From Berberis thunbergii (Eukaryota > Streptophyta > Magnoliopsida > Ranunculales > Berberidaceae): DNA of 64,000 nucleotides. The notes under the pieces are model-generated. The model was given only the letters and a program-made list of their open reading frames with translations, was not told the DNA's origin and ran no database searches. A program made the translations under genes and the position numbers. This document shows, in pieces, positions 33,676-44,240 of this stretch. The DNA lies in the NCBI GenBank assembly GCA_003290165.1, contig QNQO01000813.1:186001-250000 (forward strand), in the 5' to 3' direction. How positions within the stretch are numbered: position 1 is the stretch's first letter; every line of letters begins with the position of its first letter.

Positions 33676-35800
33676 CACCACCCCAAAGAACAACGAAAAG
33701 AAATATAAGAATACAAAACAAAATATTTTATTCGTCCTAAAAACTTCTCAAAGAAATCAATGTCATTTTCGCGGGTATGACTCGATTGCATTTACAATAT
33801 GCAACAACGCCTTGAACCTCTAGCATGATACTAAGGGAAGAGTTTTAGCCTTCTGAGGATTATCTAGGATGACACCCACAAACATTTTTTTATTTTTATT
33901 TTACTTTATTTGGAACAAAATTGATGTGTGCCCTATTTTTCTTAGAGAATATCCTTGTTATTCAACCACACAGAAGACAAGAGACATATGTAACTAATTA
34001 CAAAATTGCACATTACAAGTGTGCAACTTTGGAACAAGGTGTGTGTGTGTGTGAGTGTGGGTGTGAATAACCAACAAATGCAACTTTTCGTGTCAAAGTA
34101 ATGTACATCTTAATCCACCTTTGGAATAGCCGTTTTGATTTCAAAAATCACCAATTAATCTATTTGAAATAATCACTATGAGTTTGGGTAAAATATTTTC
34201 TTTCTTACATGTGAGGAAAAGAGTCAATGCGAAAATTCAAACTTCTTACATGCTCATAAGAATAAACGGACATGAAAGAGAATAATATTCTCATGGAAGA
34301 AATGTTGGTCATTTGCAAGAATGTCGAGTTACCCACCATAGCGCCTTCTCATCTTTTCCACTTCTTACCATACCTTACCATAGGATTAATTAGGACTTCT
34401 CTAAAAAAGAATCTGGTTTAATTTTTTAATTTATTTTTATTTTTTTATTTTATGAGGAAGAGTGGGGTATATGTTAAGTAAATAGATGTTTCTGAGAAGG
34501 TAGGGTCTTCAAATAGTTTAATAGGAAACTCATCAATCACTTTTTTTTTCCTTTCTTCACAACCCCTTTTTTTGTTTCCTTCTTCAAAACCTCTTTTTTC
34601 ACAATTTTTTTTCTTCTCTAAAGTACCTTGGACTTTGGATTTTCACTTTGCATTCCCTTTTTCTTCATAAATCTTCCTAACATTTTTCAGAAACATAAAT
34701 GGGAAAATGGGGTTTTTTTATATTTAATAAACCAAGACAAAGGCTCACATTGGTAATGGATGAAATGTTTAGCAAGATGATTTTGATAAGGTTCAAATGG
34801 ACAAGAGATGCTTAATTTACCTTCTAAGGTCTAGTAATGGTTACAAGTCTCAAATAGACTATATGACCTATGTTTCTCTTAACTTGAAAAAGATTTCATC
34901 CTCAGTGATAAACCAAAAAAAAAAAAAGAATAATGAGACTTCACAACAAATAAATGTCCAATAAAATTTTAAGTCATCATATGACTCGGAGTTGTGTAAA
35001 AACACTCTGAATAAAATGAAATGTTTGATAGCTCACAAGGTTAAAGTCTCCACTATTATTTCTCTAGATTCTCAGGAAGTTACTTACTTCTGTATTCCAA
35101 ACTACATCTGTGTTTATTGTGCAAAAATTTATTTGTTCCTGAATTCTCAAATGCAATGTTTACTCTAGTAATAAACATCCGACATCTCTTTGCCTAAATG
35201 TAATGAATCAAGTAACACAATCTCATCATAGCTAGGATACCACACCATTTCTATTTTTATTTTTATTTTTAAGAAAAGGATTTTCAAAAGAGGTATGAAT
35301 TTTGATAAATTTCCCGACCCCCAAACAAATAGAACACTGTCCACAGTGTTAAACAAATGAAATGAAAGTAACCTCAGGTGATTTGTTGAACATCTGTACC
35401 GTCCCTACAATGAAAAATAGTGAGTTGGTGGGGGTGATGTATTATTAAAAATACATCACCCCCAAACAGGCATTGGCGGTATTATTAATTTTTTATTTTT
35501 TTTTATAAATGAATGAATGCAAAAACGAACTGGGCTGTCTCCCAGTAGCTCTAAGTTTAATGTCATTGATCAGACGTAATGGAGGTGGTGGATACCACCC
35601 CCAAACAGGCTTAGTGGAGTAGGAAATGGTAAGTGCTTTGCTAATCTTGTGTCTTTTATGATATCCATTAGCTGTTTACTTAAAGTAAATATGAGGCGGC
35701 TATCTTATAGTATTCATATAACTTAGAAAATTTAAAAGGACTTGCACACATTGGAATTTTTTGAAGTCCACAAAAAGGAAGAATCCGATTCTCTTCATGG
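33676..35800 (-). mobile_element. Internal 3' region of the second Athila-type element, truncated
   Basis: Non-coding, AT-rich. The minus strand contains text found after integrase in Athila-like elements: 'gcctgtttgggggtggtatcc' near 35580-35610 and a 'ctactgggagacagccc' stretch near 35530-35555. A GT-rich microsatellite lies at 34040-34066 and a 13-14 bp perfect hairpin at 35430-35463. No gag or pol is present; the element is lost where CACTA element 2 begins. Confidence 0.5.
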
Positions 35801-35920
35801 ATACATATATATTCAAAACAAACTATTTTTTATTTTTTTTCCTGCAATCTCCATGTAAAAGCAAACACAGACATGTTTTATTGCTATAGTTATTGTAATC
35901 ATAACAAGGTATTGATGCAG

Positions 35921-35983
35921 GTTGATGCCGCCCTTATTGCAACGGGAAGGGCCCCATTCACACAAGGTCTTGGTTTGGAGAAT
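35921..35983 (+). pseudogene. Lipoamide dehydrogenase exon fragment
   Basis: A 21-codon exon, [20 protein letters not shown] plus N, flanked by an acceptor (gatgcag) and a donor (gtgagt). It matches the segment of plant, probably plastidial, dihydrolipoamide dehydrogenase around the conserved ATGR-P motif of its NAD-binding domain. Only one exon is present. The shortness limits certainty; other pyridine nucleotide-disulphide reductases share ATGR. Confidence 0.6.
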
Positions 35984-36076
35984 GTGAGTGTGGAAGTATA
36001 ATAAGATTTTATGTTAAAAATGTTGAATGTTTGATCAACTTAGCTGTTTGGTAATCCATGCATTTCATATTCTCAG

Positions 36077-36432
36077 GATGAGAAAGTGAAAGTTATCCAG
36101 ACATTACTGTTTGTTGCTGGTTTGAACACTCTGACGCAATCATTCTTTGGGACCAGGCTACCTGCCGTCATTGGAGGATCTTATACCTTTGTGGCACCTA
36201 CCATTTCAATAATTTTGGCTGGCCGATACAGTAATGTTTTGGATCCTCACGAGGTTTTGTGACCTGCTCCCTCTTCCTTAAGGTTTTTCTTAGCATGATC
36301 AGTAACGTTAGTTCTGTTTGTGTTTATACAGAAATTCAAGAAGATCATGCGTGGAATTCAAGGAGCTCTTATTGTTGCTTCGGCTCTTCAGATTTTCATC
36401 GGCTTCAGTGGTCTTTGGCGTAATGTTACTCG
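36077..36432 (+). pseudogene. Nucleobase-ascorbate transporter fragment (two exons)
   Basis: Exon 36077-36253 encodes DEKVKVIQTLLFVAGLNTLT and, further on, FFGTRLPAVIGGSYTFVAP plus ILAGRYSNVLDPHE. Exon 36332-36432 encodes KFKKIMRGIQGALIVASALQ and FIGFSGLWRNVTR. These are consecutive segments of plant NAT (xanthine/uracil permease-like) membrane transporters, covering membrane segments near the substrate site. The reading frame is clean and the splice borders (tctcag, ttatacag) are good, but N- and C-terminal parts are missing. Confidence 0.87.
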
Positions 36433-36685
36433 GTTGGTTTATAACCTTGATCATGGATTAGAATCTGAGAAACTGGAAAATCATTTTGGTTGATCCTTTA
36501 ACGCATATTTGTTAAACTTAACCCTGAGTATTACTCAAATTTCATTGCCTATAGCAGCAAAATTTGAAACTGTTGAACAGGTCTCATGTCAGCAGACACG
36601 GGAGGAATGCAAAGGTGATGGAGCTCGGAGAACAGGTCTATATCAGGAATGCAAAGGTTTCATTGTATTAAGCTTTTGTGTTTAG

Positions 36686-36949
36686 ATATCAGGCCATGCA
36701 GTGGGTGAAGTAATAATAGCATCTGACATGCACGAGCGCAAGGCTGCAATGGCTCGCCACGCTGATGCTTTCATCGCACTTCCAGGTATGTTTCAATGAG
36801 AATAACCTACTTATTACATCTTGGATAAGAAACAGCAGAGTGAATATCTAGTAATGGAAAGCTTATTGTGAATAAAGGGGGGTATGGGACCATGGAGGAG
36901 TTGCTTGAGATGATAACATGGTCACAGCTCGGAATCCATGATAAACCAG
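36686..36949 (+). pseudogene. LOG: LOG cytokinin-activating enzyme fragment (two exons)
   Basis: Exon 36686-36785 encodes [20 protein letters not shown] and [13 protein letters not shown]. Exon 36877-36949 encodes [20 protein letters not shown] plus DKPV. Joined, they place the signature PGGYGTxEE across the splice junction. LOG proteins cleave cytokinin riboside monophosphates to active bases. The fragment spans the catalytic core only; the start and C-terminus are missing. The donor after ALPG (gtatgt) and the donor at the end (gtaagt) are consensus. His in the ISGHAVGEV stretch and Ile-Ile-Ala are unusual for the family. Confidence 0.85.
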
Positions 36950-39202
36950 TAAGTTTTTGTTTCTACTTTTACTTCTGAGTTCTGTAACTTGTGGTTATCG
37001 TGGATTAAATACATTAGGTAACTACTGTCGTTACAGGCAATCATGCATTTAGTATGCTGGTTAGGTATTTAAATTGTATTATTTTATATTTGTGATTTGT
37101 TTTGCAATCTCCGATTTAATTACTTTATGGTTTACTTATGGATTTAATTACTTATAAGTTTTGTAACGTTTTATGGTTCACTTTGATGTATTACATTTCT
37201 GCTCCAATGACTAGGAAGAAAAAAATGTTAAACAAAGCCTATGAGGGCAGTAGCACTTCCAATCTCCTGTGGTTAAAAGTTGTCCTTAAGATTTCTGGAA
37301 ACAACATCTTTGCGTCTATCTTTTGATTTTCATATACCTGGCCAACCGACTGCCACTAGTGCAATACTGCTATACCAAAATCTCTTATTGGCCTTAATAA
37401 TTCAAAAATCTCAAAGTTTAAAGGTAACAAACCTTGTCCCGGAATTAAATGAAATTCTATAGCTTGTGTGGCGTGTAACCCCACGGTTGGTATCATTTAA
37501 AGTGAGAACATCTGCAGAAGTTTGAAACAGGCTCTTTAGTTTCAATAATAATCAGATTGCCTTCTTGGGAAGAAAAAAAAAAATGGAGTGATAAGAAGCT
37601 CTAATTTGGTGGCATTCAGGTTGTCAACAGACAGCAAACAAGTAACAGGCAGATATATGATGTTCTTGAATTTTTCTAATGTTACCAAACCAATATGAAT
37701 TGCTGATTTTACTGTAACTGATTTTCAAAAGTCCGCAGATCATAACTGCCAGGACAGTGGGTACTCTGCAGTGAAACAGAGCGCACTCTGGTTTGCGACC
37801 AGCAGCAAGCTTGCATCAGTGCGTCCCTTGCAGAGCAGCAGTTCGTCCATCGCAGCAGCAGCAGCAGTGCGTACCTCGCATCATCAGCAGATCGTCCCTT
37901 GCAGTAAGTCCCAAATTCTGCTATTGTTTACTTTTTTTTTGCAGTTATATTTAGTTTTTTCTTTGTTTTGGAAACTTGGTTATTAGATGTATGAACTCCT
38001 TATATGGTTCTAGAGACCACCATGTTCATGATCTTACATTTAATAATGTTTCTTTATACACTCTTAGAGACTGGTGTTAATTACTTATCGTTTATTCGAA
38101 AATACGTATTTGTGGTTAACTAGTCTTAGTTGCTTGTTGGCTTGGTTAATCACTTTCAATACAACATATATTACTTTAGAAGGGCAGTGAAAAAAATGTT
38201 TATATTGACCAATTAGTTCTGAGTACTCTTTAATTAATAACCACCAAGTCATTGAAGGCATGTCTTAAATTATGTTTTGGATCATTTGAGTTGTCATTTG
38301 ATGTAACTGGGGCTATTGCTATCAGCAAACTTGTGGTAGAATATGCCATTTCCGACCTAATGGGGGCAGGCTGCAATAAGTTCTGAATGATAAATGCCTG
38401 AAAATCCCTTTCAGTTTGTTCCAAGATACTGTTATGTTTGGAACTCGGGTTTTTTTACAACTGAGTCTCAAATGATAAATATGACTTGGGCGTCAGAACT
38501 CGGAACAGATTGGGAAATTTGGGCAATTGGATTTCGCCATATATGAGCGGATACTTGGGCAGTTCAAATTTCCAAATAGGGATTTGGGGATTTGGGAGAT
38601 TTGAATGAAATCTCATATATAGTTTAGATACAATCTCAGCTCAAGGCTCATATCATAGACTCACTGTCAGCCTTCCTCCTTTTCCACTAATAAAACTTCC
38701 TTGCAGTCTCGCCTGAATAAAATGAAAAAATAATAACCAAAAAATATCTTAACATAAATGCAATCCCATCTAGCTCTTCACATGCTTATTATCGTATACA
38801 CTTCATTATAATTTGATCAATGATGTATCTTCCAACTGTGTCAGACAGCGTTCCAGCATTGAATGGATCCAAGCATGCAAGTAACCTGGAAATATATCAC
38901 TCAGCTTTACTGCTGAAAGACATGCTCTGCATCTCAGGTAGCATTTTATCTCACCAGTTGTTCCTCATTCTCCTACTTGGAAGCATCTGATGGTCGACGG
39001 ATGCTTGACTCGGACCTGTTCTAAAAAGGTAGAGGTATTTCAAATTGTTTTTTTGACATGGCCAATGACAATTCATGAATTAAGAAATATTCATGACCGT
39101 CCAATACGTATCCAACACAGGCTTTTTGTGGAAATAAATGTCCTTGTTAGTTGTTGTGTAGCCCATTATATGTTTCATTATTTGGTTGCTGCCTTGCACT
39201 AG
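36950..39202 (+). other. Intron-like DNA with a GC-rich CAG-repeat segment
   Basis: AT-rich non-coding sequence. A GC-rich island at 37741-37905 is built from degenerate short repeats (gtcccttgcag, gcagcag) and ends in a possible donor; its translation is Ser/Ala/Gln-rich with no acidic residues. A further exon-like piece at ~38845-38937 (VPALNGSKHASNLEIYHSAL and on) has acceptor and donor borders but is not recognised. Confidence 0.45.
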
Positions 39203-39500
39203 GGGAGCACTTCCAAGCCAGACGGTTACATGAAATAATCAAAGCAGGAGCTATGGGCTTGAAGTTGCATGAGGACTGGGGATCTACTCCTGCTGCAATA
39301 GAGAATTGTTTGACTGTTGCAAGAGAATATGACATTCAGGTACATGAAAGCCACTTTACTCTTCCGCATGCTCTATACTATCAAGCCTTAATGATATCTT
39401 TCTACAGGTTAACCTTCACGCTGACACCCTTAAATGAATCTGGATGTGTTGAACACACTATTGTTGCGTTTAAAGGCAGAACAATCCATGCTTACCATAG
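39203..39500 (+). pseudogene. URE: Urease fragment (two exons)
   Basis: Exon ~39203-39339 encodes [20 protein letters not shown] and [16 protein letters not shown]. Exon 39408-39500 encodes [28 protein letters not shown] and H. These are consecutive parts of the urease alpha domain, which hydrolyses urea at a nickel centre; the GLKLHEDWG motif carries the metal-bridging lysine and a metal-binding His. A one-base insertion after ADTL (an extra A) frameshifts exon 2. Borders are intact (gacattcag/gtac, tctacag, catag/gtgaa). The 5' ~30 bp of exon 1 does not match urease, suggesting a chimeric junction. Confidence 0.9.
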
Positions 39501-40564
39501 GTGAACCTGACCTACTCGTTTCTTTTCAATCAACCATATGTAATTTATTGTCAAATAAGTTTATATTTAGTGAACCTTATATGTTTGATTGAAGCATATT
39601 ATTCCCATGAACTAGGTATATATTTCCTGAACCGATTAGCATCATTTACCTTCTTCAAAAATATACTTTTTGAAAAACTGGTTGATTTTTTTTTTAAGTG
39701 GGTTTGACAAGTTTAGTAGTTTTATTTTGATGGAATTGAGAATTAGGTTGCTACATTCTTGTTTTAGTTTTAGTTTTTATTCGAATGTTGGGTCTGGTGT
39801 GTAGTCCAAAATTTTGATAGTGAACTTTTGTGAATAGATGAGGCACACAACATATTTTTGAGAGTACAATTTGAATTTTCAACAGTGAGCCAGTGTTGGT
39901 CATAGGAGCACCATTATCGTGCTACCACCATTATCAGTCCAATTTTAATTCTGTAACATTGCTGACTGCTACTACTTTAAGCATTATCTTACCATCTTTA
40001 ATATGTGTAGTATTATTTATATTTTTTTACGATAGATTTATCAGTCTATTTGAATCATACGATTTGTCTCTGCTATTATTCTTTCCTTTACAACATGATT
40101 CATGATTAAAAATGCTTGTATTTTAGATTCTATTTTTTAAAGAGGAGTTTTTTTAATGGAAACTGCTCTAAATGAAGTCATTATATGGATGAATATTGTA
40201 ACTAGCTTTTAACGTCAATTTGTGTCTCATTGTTATGCATGTAATTGGAGTCTGAAATTTGTATATTCAATTTTCTTGTTTTATAGAAGGACCAATTATG
40301 AGTATCCATTTGACATTCAAATTAACTTGACTCTGTTATTTACTTGGTCAAACACTACAAAGGCATCATTGCTGAATCGGTTTGGGGATATGTACCAATA
40401 ACTGTGTTTTTAAATATGAAGTGGTGTTTTCAAATTTCAATCTGCGATACATTTGCCATGTGATAGGTGATACAACTCATGATGCACTAAGCAGTTGGTT
40501 GCTGGTGTTGTAAGGTATTGGTTTTGGTGTTGTCTTTGACTGTTTGCTTCAAATTTTTATGTAG
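39501..40564 (+). other. Intron-like DNA without recognisable exons
   Basis: T-rich sequence typical of plant introns between the urease pieces and the next exon. No domain, terminal repeat or transposon motif is visible. Confidence 0.5.
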
Positions 40565-40706
40565 GCATAGTGACTTTAATGCAGCAGCAAAGGATGCTGG
40601 GGGCTTATCAGTTGTAGAAGATGATATGGCAGATGTTTATCCTCTACAACTTAGACTCTCTGTTTTGTGGGACACAAATTCATTGGCTGTAAAGATAAGC
40701 AAAAAG
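40565..40706 (+). pseudogene. Unidentified captured exon (~47 codons)
   Basis: An open segment between tatgtag and aaaaag/gtcag encoding HSDFNAAAKDAGGLSVVEDD and PLQLRLSVLWDTNSLAVKIS. The sequence is protein-like (no stops, balanced composition, good splice borders), but I do not recognise the family. It lies between urease and golgin-like exons and may belong to either or to another gene. Confidence 0.45.
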
Positions 40707-41136
40707 GTCAGTTCAAGTAATTGTATCTTCTTTTCTTGTTTTTTTCCCATTCTTATTTCGAGGCTTGTTAAGTTATTCATTTTATTCCAGACGATGAATG
40801 ATTCTCTTTCATATATAATGTGTTATAGGCCATTGTGTTGTCTAGTTGACTTAACTGTTTGGTAGTTCAATCTGGAAATATAAAACCCAAGAACTAAACA
40901 ATAGGAAATTTGATGTTCATTACCTTAAAACAAGAGGCTATATGTCCCCTCTCTTACCTTCCCCTCACTTGCATGGTTCCCCATGTACCCTTGGTGAATG
41001 GATAATATTAATGAATAGTTATTTATGATAATTATGTGTGTTTATCTTTGTGTCTGTTGATTATTGACCATCTTCGTGTTTACCATGTGCCTTTCGGTAG
41101 AATTCTTTCTAATTTCCATGATTTTTATGTCTTTAG

Positions 41137-41316
41137 GAGCAGAAGTCTGTGGCAGAGATGACAGCTTTACAAAATGAATTGAATGAAAAAATATTAGAAA
41201 TAAAGCGACTGCAATTAGAGTTGACTAGAAGGAATGATGAAGAGCACGAAGTTGAAAGTGCTGAAATTTTAAAAGGAGTGATTGCAACCCTAGAGAAGGA
41301 GAACATCAAGCTTAAG
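41137..41316 (+). pseudogene. Golgin-like coiled-coil exon
   Basis: A 60-codon exon (acceptor ctttag, donor gttact) encoding EQKSVAEMTALQNELNEKIL, EIKRLQLELTRRNDEEHEVE and ILKGVIATLEKENIKLK. The heptad pattern is a clear coiled coil. Sequence style and order resemble plant golgin candidates (GC3/GC4-like Golgi tethering proteins), but coiled coils are easily confused. It is the last captured exon before the element's native 3' end. Confidence 0.55.
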
Positions 41317-41570
41317 GTTACTTGTGACGCCCTGTAATTTTGTTATGTTTAATCGAGTTCTGCATAACTGGCATTTTTTAGTTGTGGAGTCTTGAAACTG
41401 TTATATGTATATTGGATTGGCATTCTTGTATAGACTCATTTTTTAGGTTGTATATATAACAATGCTCTTTTTTAGTTATTGAGGAATTAAAACCCATCAA
41501 TTCAATAATCCCATTGTCTATTTGATTAGGTATTGGTTTTACTAAAATTTGGATGCTTATGCTTTTAGTC

Positions 41571-42013
41571 ATTTGATAGCAAAAAAAAAAAAAAAAAAAA
41601 TTAAAAAAAAAAAAAATTTAAAAATTTTTTTTGCCACGGTTTTAAACCGTTGCTACTACGTTTTCTACAGCTTATTTTTCACAGTTTAGCCACGGCTTAA
41701 AACCGTTGCTACTTTGTTAGACACGGTTTAGAACCGTTGCTATTGTCCACACCTTATCACGGCTTAAAACAGTGGCTAATATGGCCACGGCTAAAAACCG
41801 TTGCTAATGTTCTTGCAACGGTTTAAAACCGTGGTTAAATGCTTAATATCACCACACCTCCTCAAGCATAAAACCGTTGCTAAACATTTTAGCAACAGTT
41901 TATAGCCGTTACAAGGAATTTCGCGACGCCCCTGTAGCCCATGGCTCTTAACCGTGGCAATGGGTTACGCCCACGGTATAGAACCGTTGCTAATGGGGAT
42001 TTTTGGTGTAGTG
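41571..42013. repeat. CACTA element 2, right terminal and subterminal repeats
   Basis: Begins 'tcatttgatag', then a long A-rich tract (41580-41620), then about ten 'ttaaaaccgttgct' motifs in both orientations, ending TTTTTGGTGTAGTG. Colinear with 27886-28230 except for a longer A run and extra motif copies. Confidence 0.9.
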
Positions 42014-42016
42014 ATA

Positions 42017-42399
42017 GTTCCAGTAGAACTCGAGAGTACCAACCTTACGAAAGGAAGAATTCAGACCAGATGGTAACGACAAAGCCTTGCGCGTTGGACT
42101 AAACCTCTTCGAAGAAAAACACGATATAGCCTCTACCAAGATAACTGCCTACTAGCAACGAATAGGCAATACTACAACAAAAATGTCAAGCCACACAAAT
42201 TCAGAATGAGAGACTTGGTACTTATAAAACCCAGTAGAACACGAAAGAAGCTGGCTTAGGAAAACTGAACCTGAACTGGAAAGGGCCCAAAAAGGTGACC
42301 AAGGTCAACAGGCCGGGGACATACTGGTTGGAAGACATAAATGGAGATGGACTTAAACGACCATTAAATGTAGATCACCTCAAAAAATATTATCAATAA
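42017..42399 (+). pseudogene. Integrase C-terminal end of a plus-strand Tat element (Tat-A)
   Basis: Conceptual translation with two stops gives the typical Tat/Ogre integrase tail: RQYYNKNVKPHKFRMRDLVL, NWKGPKKVTKVNRPGTYWLE, and the terminal LNVDHLKKYYQ before TAA 42397-42399. The catalytic DDE part and the rest of pol are missing, because CACTA element 2 abuts at 42013. It encoded the DNA-insertion enzyme of the retrotransposon. Orientation and position agree with the tandem repeats and 3' LTR that follow. Confidence 0.88.
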
Positions 42400-42469
42400 A
42401 ATATTTGCCTTTACTAAACTTCCACCGTTGTCCATTACGACCAACGCGACCTCCAATCATCCTCGCTAT

Positions 42470-43430
42470 GACCAGACCTAAGGGATCATGCCCAACGCCT
42501 AGTCCGCTGCGCGCGGATGATGACGACCGAGGAAGTGGGAGTCTAGACTGCGCTCTCACGCCTGATGATGATTACTCGCCAAGGGATCCTTGCTCTTCTA
42601 CAGATAATGATCGCCGAACTGACCAGGTAAGCTAAGACAGTTCGCAATTGATGACGACGGATTCTAGTGTCCAATACCAAGTCCGCTGCACGCGGATGAT
42701 GACGATCGAGGAGGTGGGAGTCTAGTCAGTGCTCTCACGCCTATTGACGACAACTCACCAAGGGATCATTGCTCTTCTACAGACAATGATTGCCGAACTT
42801 ACCAAGTAAGTTTAGTTAGTTCGCGAGTGATGATGACAACTTCTGGTGTCCAATGCCCAGTCCACTGGGATGATGACGGTCGAGGAAATGGGAGTCTAGT
42901 CAACATTCTACCGCCTGATGACAATGACTTGCCAAAAGATCATTGCTCTTCTACAGACAATGATCGTCGAACTTACCAGGTAAGCTTAGTCAGTTCGCGA
43001 TTGATGATGACGGCTTCTGGTGCCCCAACACCTAGTCCACTGTGCGCAAATGATTACGGCCAAGGAAGTGGGAGTCTAGTCAGCGCTATCAAGGCTAATG
43101 TCAACGACTCGCCAAGGGATCATTGCTCTTCTACAAACAATGATTAGCCGAACTTACAAGGTAAACTTAGTTAGTTCGCGACTGATGACGACGGCTTCTG
43201 GTGCCCAACGCTTAGTCCACTGCTCGTGGATGACGACGGTTGAAGAAGTGGGAGTCTAGTCAGTGTTCTCACGCATGATGACAAAAAATTTCCAAGTGAT
43301 CATTGCTCTTTTACAGACAATGATCGCCGAACTTACCATGTAAGTTCAGTCAGCTCACGACTGATGACGACGACTTTTGTTGCCCAACGCCTAGTCCTCT
43401 GCTCGCGGATGACGATGGCCACCAAAACCT
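42470..43430 (+). repeat. Tandem array, ~179-bp unit, in the Tat-A 3' region
   Basis: The landmark 'gggagtctag' recurs at 42537, 42716, 42890, 43070 and 43250 (spacings 179, 174, 180, 180), with 'gccaagggatcattgctctt' and 'agacaatgatcgccgaac' in each unit. About five and a third copies. Open frames crossing it are artefacts. Tat-lineage elements commonly carry such arrays between pol and the 3' LTR. Confidence 0.9.
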
Positions 43431-44240
43431 ATCGGACAAGCCTAGTTAGCAACAACTAATGAACCACAACTTCTGATCAACATCCAAATCTGTAGCTCGC
43501 ATTGTGCGTGTGTGTGTGGATGATTTGGATTGTGGAAGCCTGATCAATTTCGACTGATGCTGACGGATTGCCACAGGACCACCACTCCTCTACAGTTCGT
43601 GGTCACCAAATTCAATTACAACCTGATCAACGCCCCTGCTCCTGATGACGACTACTCGCCGAACAACCAACAATTTAGTAACGCAACAACTTATGAAGCA
43701 CTTCAGTGCCTAGCCTGCATTGCACGAATGACGGCTGCTAGAAAAATATCCGGTGGTGCCACGGCTCATGGCGGCGACTCGTTAGGGATCGCAGCAAACT
43801 CACCCATAAGCAAGAGTATCTAAAAGCAGTCAGTTTTGACATGATACTGACAAACAAGGACAATCTGCCAGCATGTAAGGTCCGAAAGTACTAATTCGAT
43901 GGCCTGCAAAACTTCTAAAGAAGGCACAATGGCACGACAGTGCAAGACAAGAGGCAAAGTTACAAAACATGGATTTCATTAAAATTTTGTCTTCCCTCGT
44001 CCCTACAAGGACATTACACCGATTTTAAACAGGAAGGGGGCATAACGAATTCCTTAGCATCTTGTCCCGAAGAACCAGGACCCTTTTTCTGCATAAGGGT
44101 TCCAAAAGCATCCCTCGTATAATAGGCAAAGTCTAGTCAATACCGGTTTGTTCTTCCCAAATAAGCTTCAGAAGCTCTAACCTGCCTTGAACAACCTCTG
44201 ACGAGATTTTTGGCCTCCATCCAGAAGCACTGAAATCTAC
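43431..44240 (+). other. Tat-A 3' non-coding region after the tandem array
   Basis: A decayed repeat remnant up to about 43830, then unique sequence including 'aacatggatttcattaaaat', which probably corresponds to the 3' untranslated end of the antisense ORF. No coding signal. Confidence 0.5.

Larger units (their letters stand above)
35801..42013 (+). mobile_element. CACTA element 2 (Pack-CACTA), right end intact, left end not found
   Basis: The right 440 bp (41571-42013) is the same family as CACTA element 1: 'tcatttgatag', an A run, 'ttaaaaccgttgct' motifs and the terminal TTTTTGGTGTAGTG. It is followed by ATA as possible duplication. Captured exons, all on the + strand, run from 35921 to 41316. 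No CACTACACC start or 'ccacggc' subterminal repeats exist to the left. The left flank is Athila-type and the right flank is Tat integrase, so the left end was lost by deletion or rearrangement. The start given is approximate. Confidence 0.75.

Noticed and set aside
40340..40365. 'cactacaaaggc' as the left end of CACTA element 2
   Set aside because: It matches only the first bases of the terminus, lacks subterminal repeats and lies inside the exon chain.
42470..43430. CRISPR-like array
   Set aside because: Units are 179 bp, head to tail, with no short repeats separated by unique spacers, and the context is a plant retrotransposon.
42405..43823. Asp/Ser-rich open frames of about 75-106 codons
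   Set aside because: They follow the 179-bp tandem unit and are not conserved between units.
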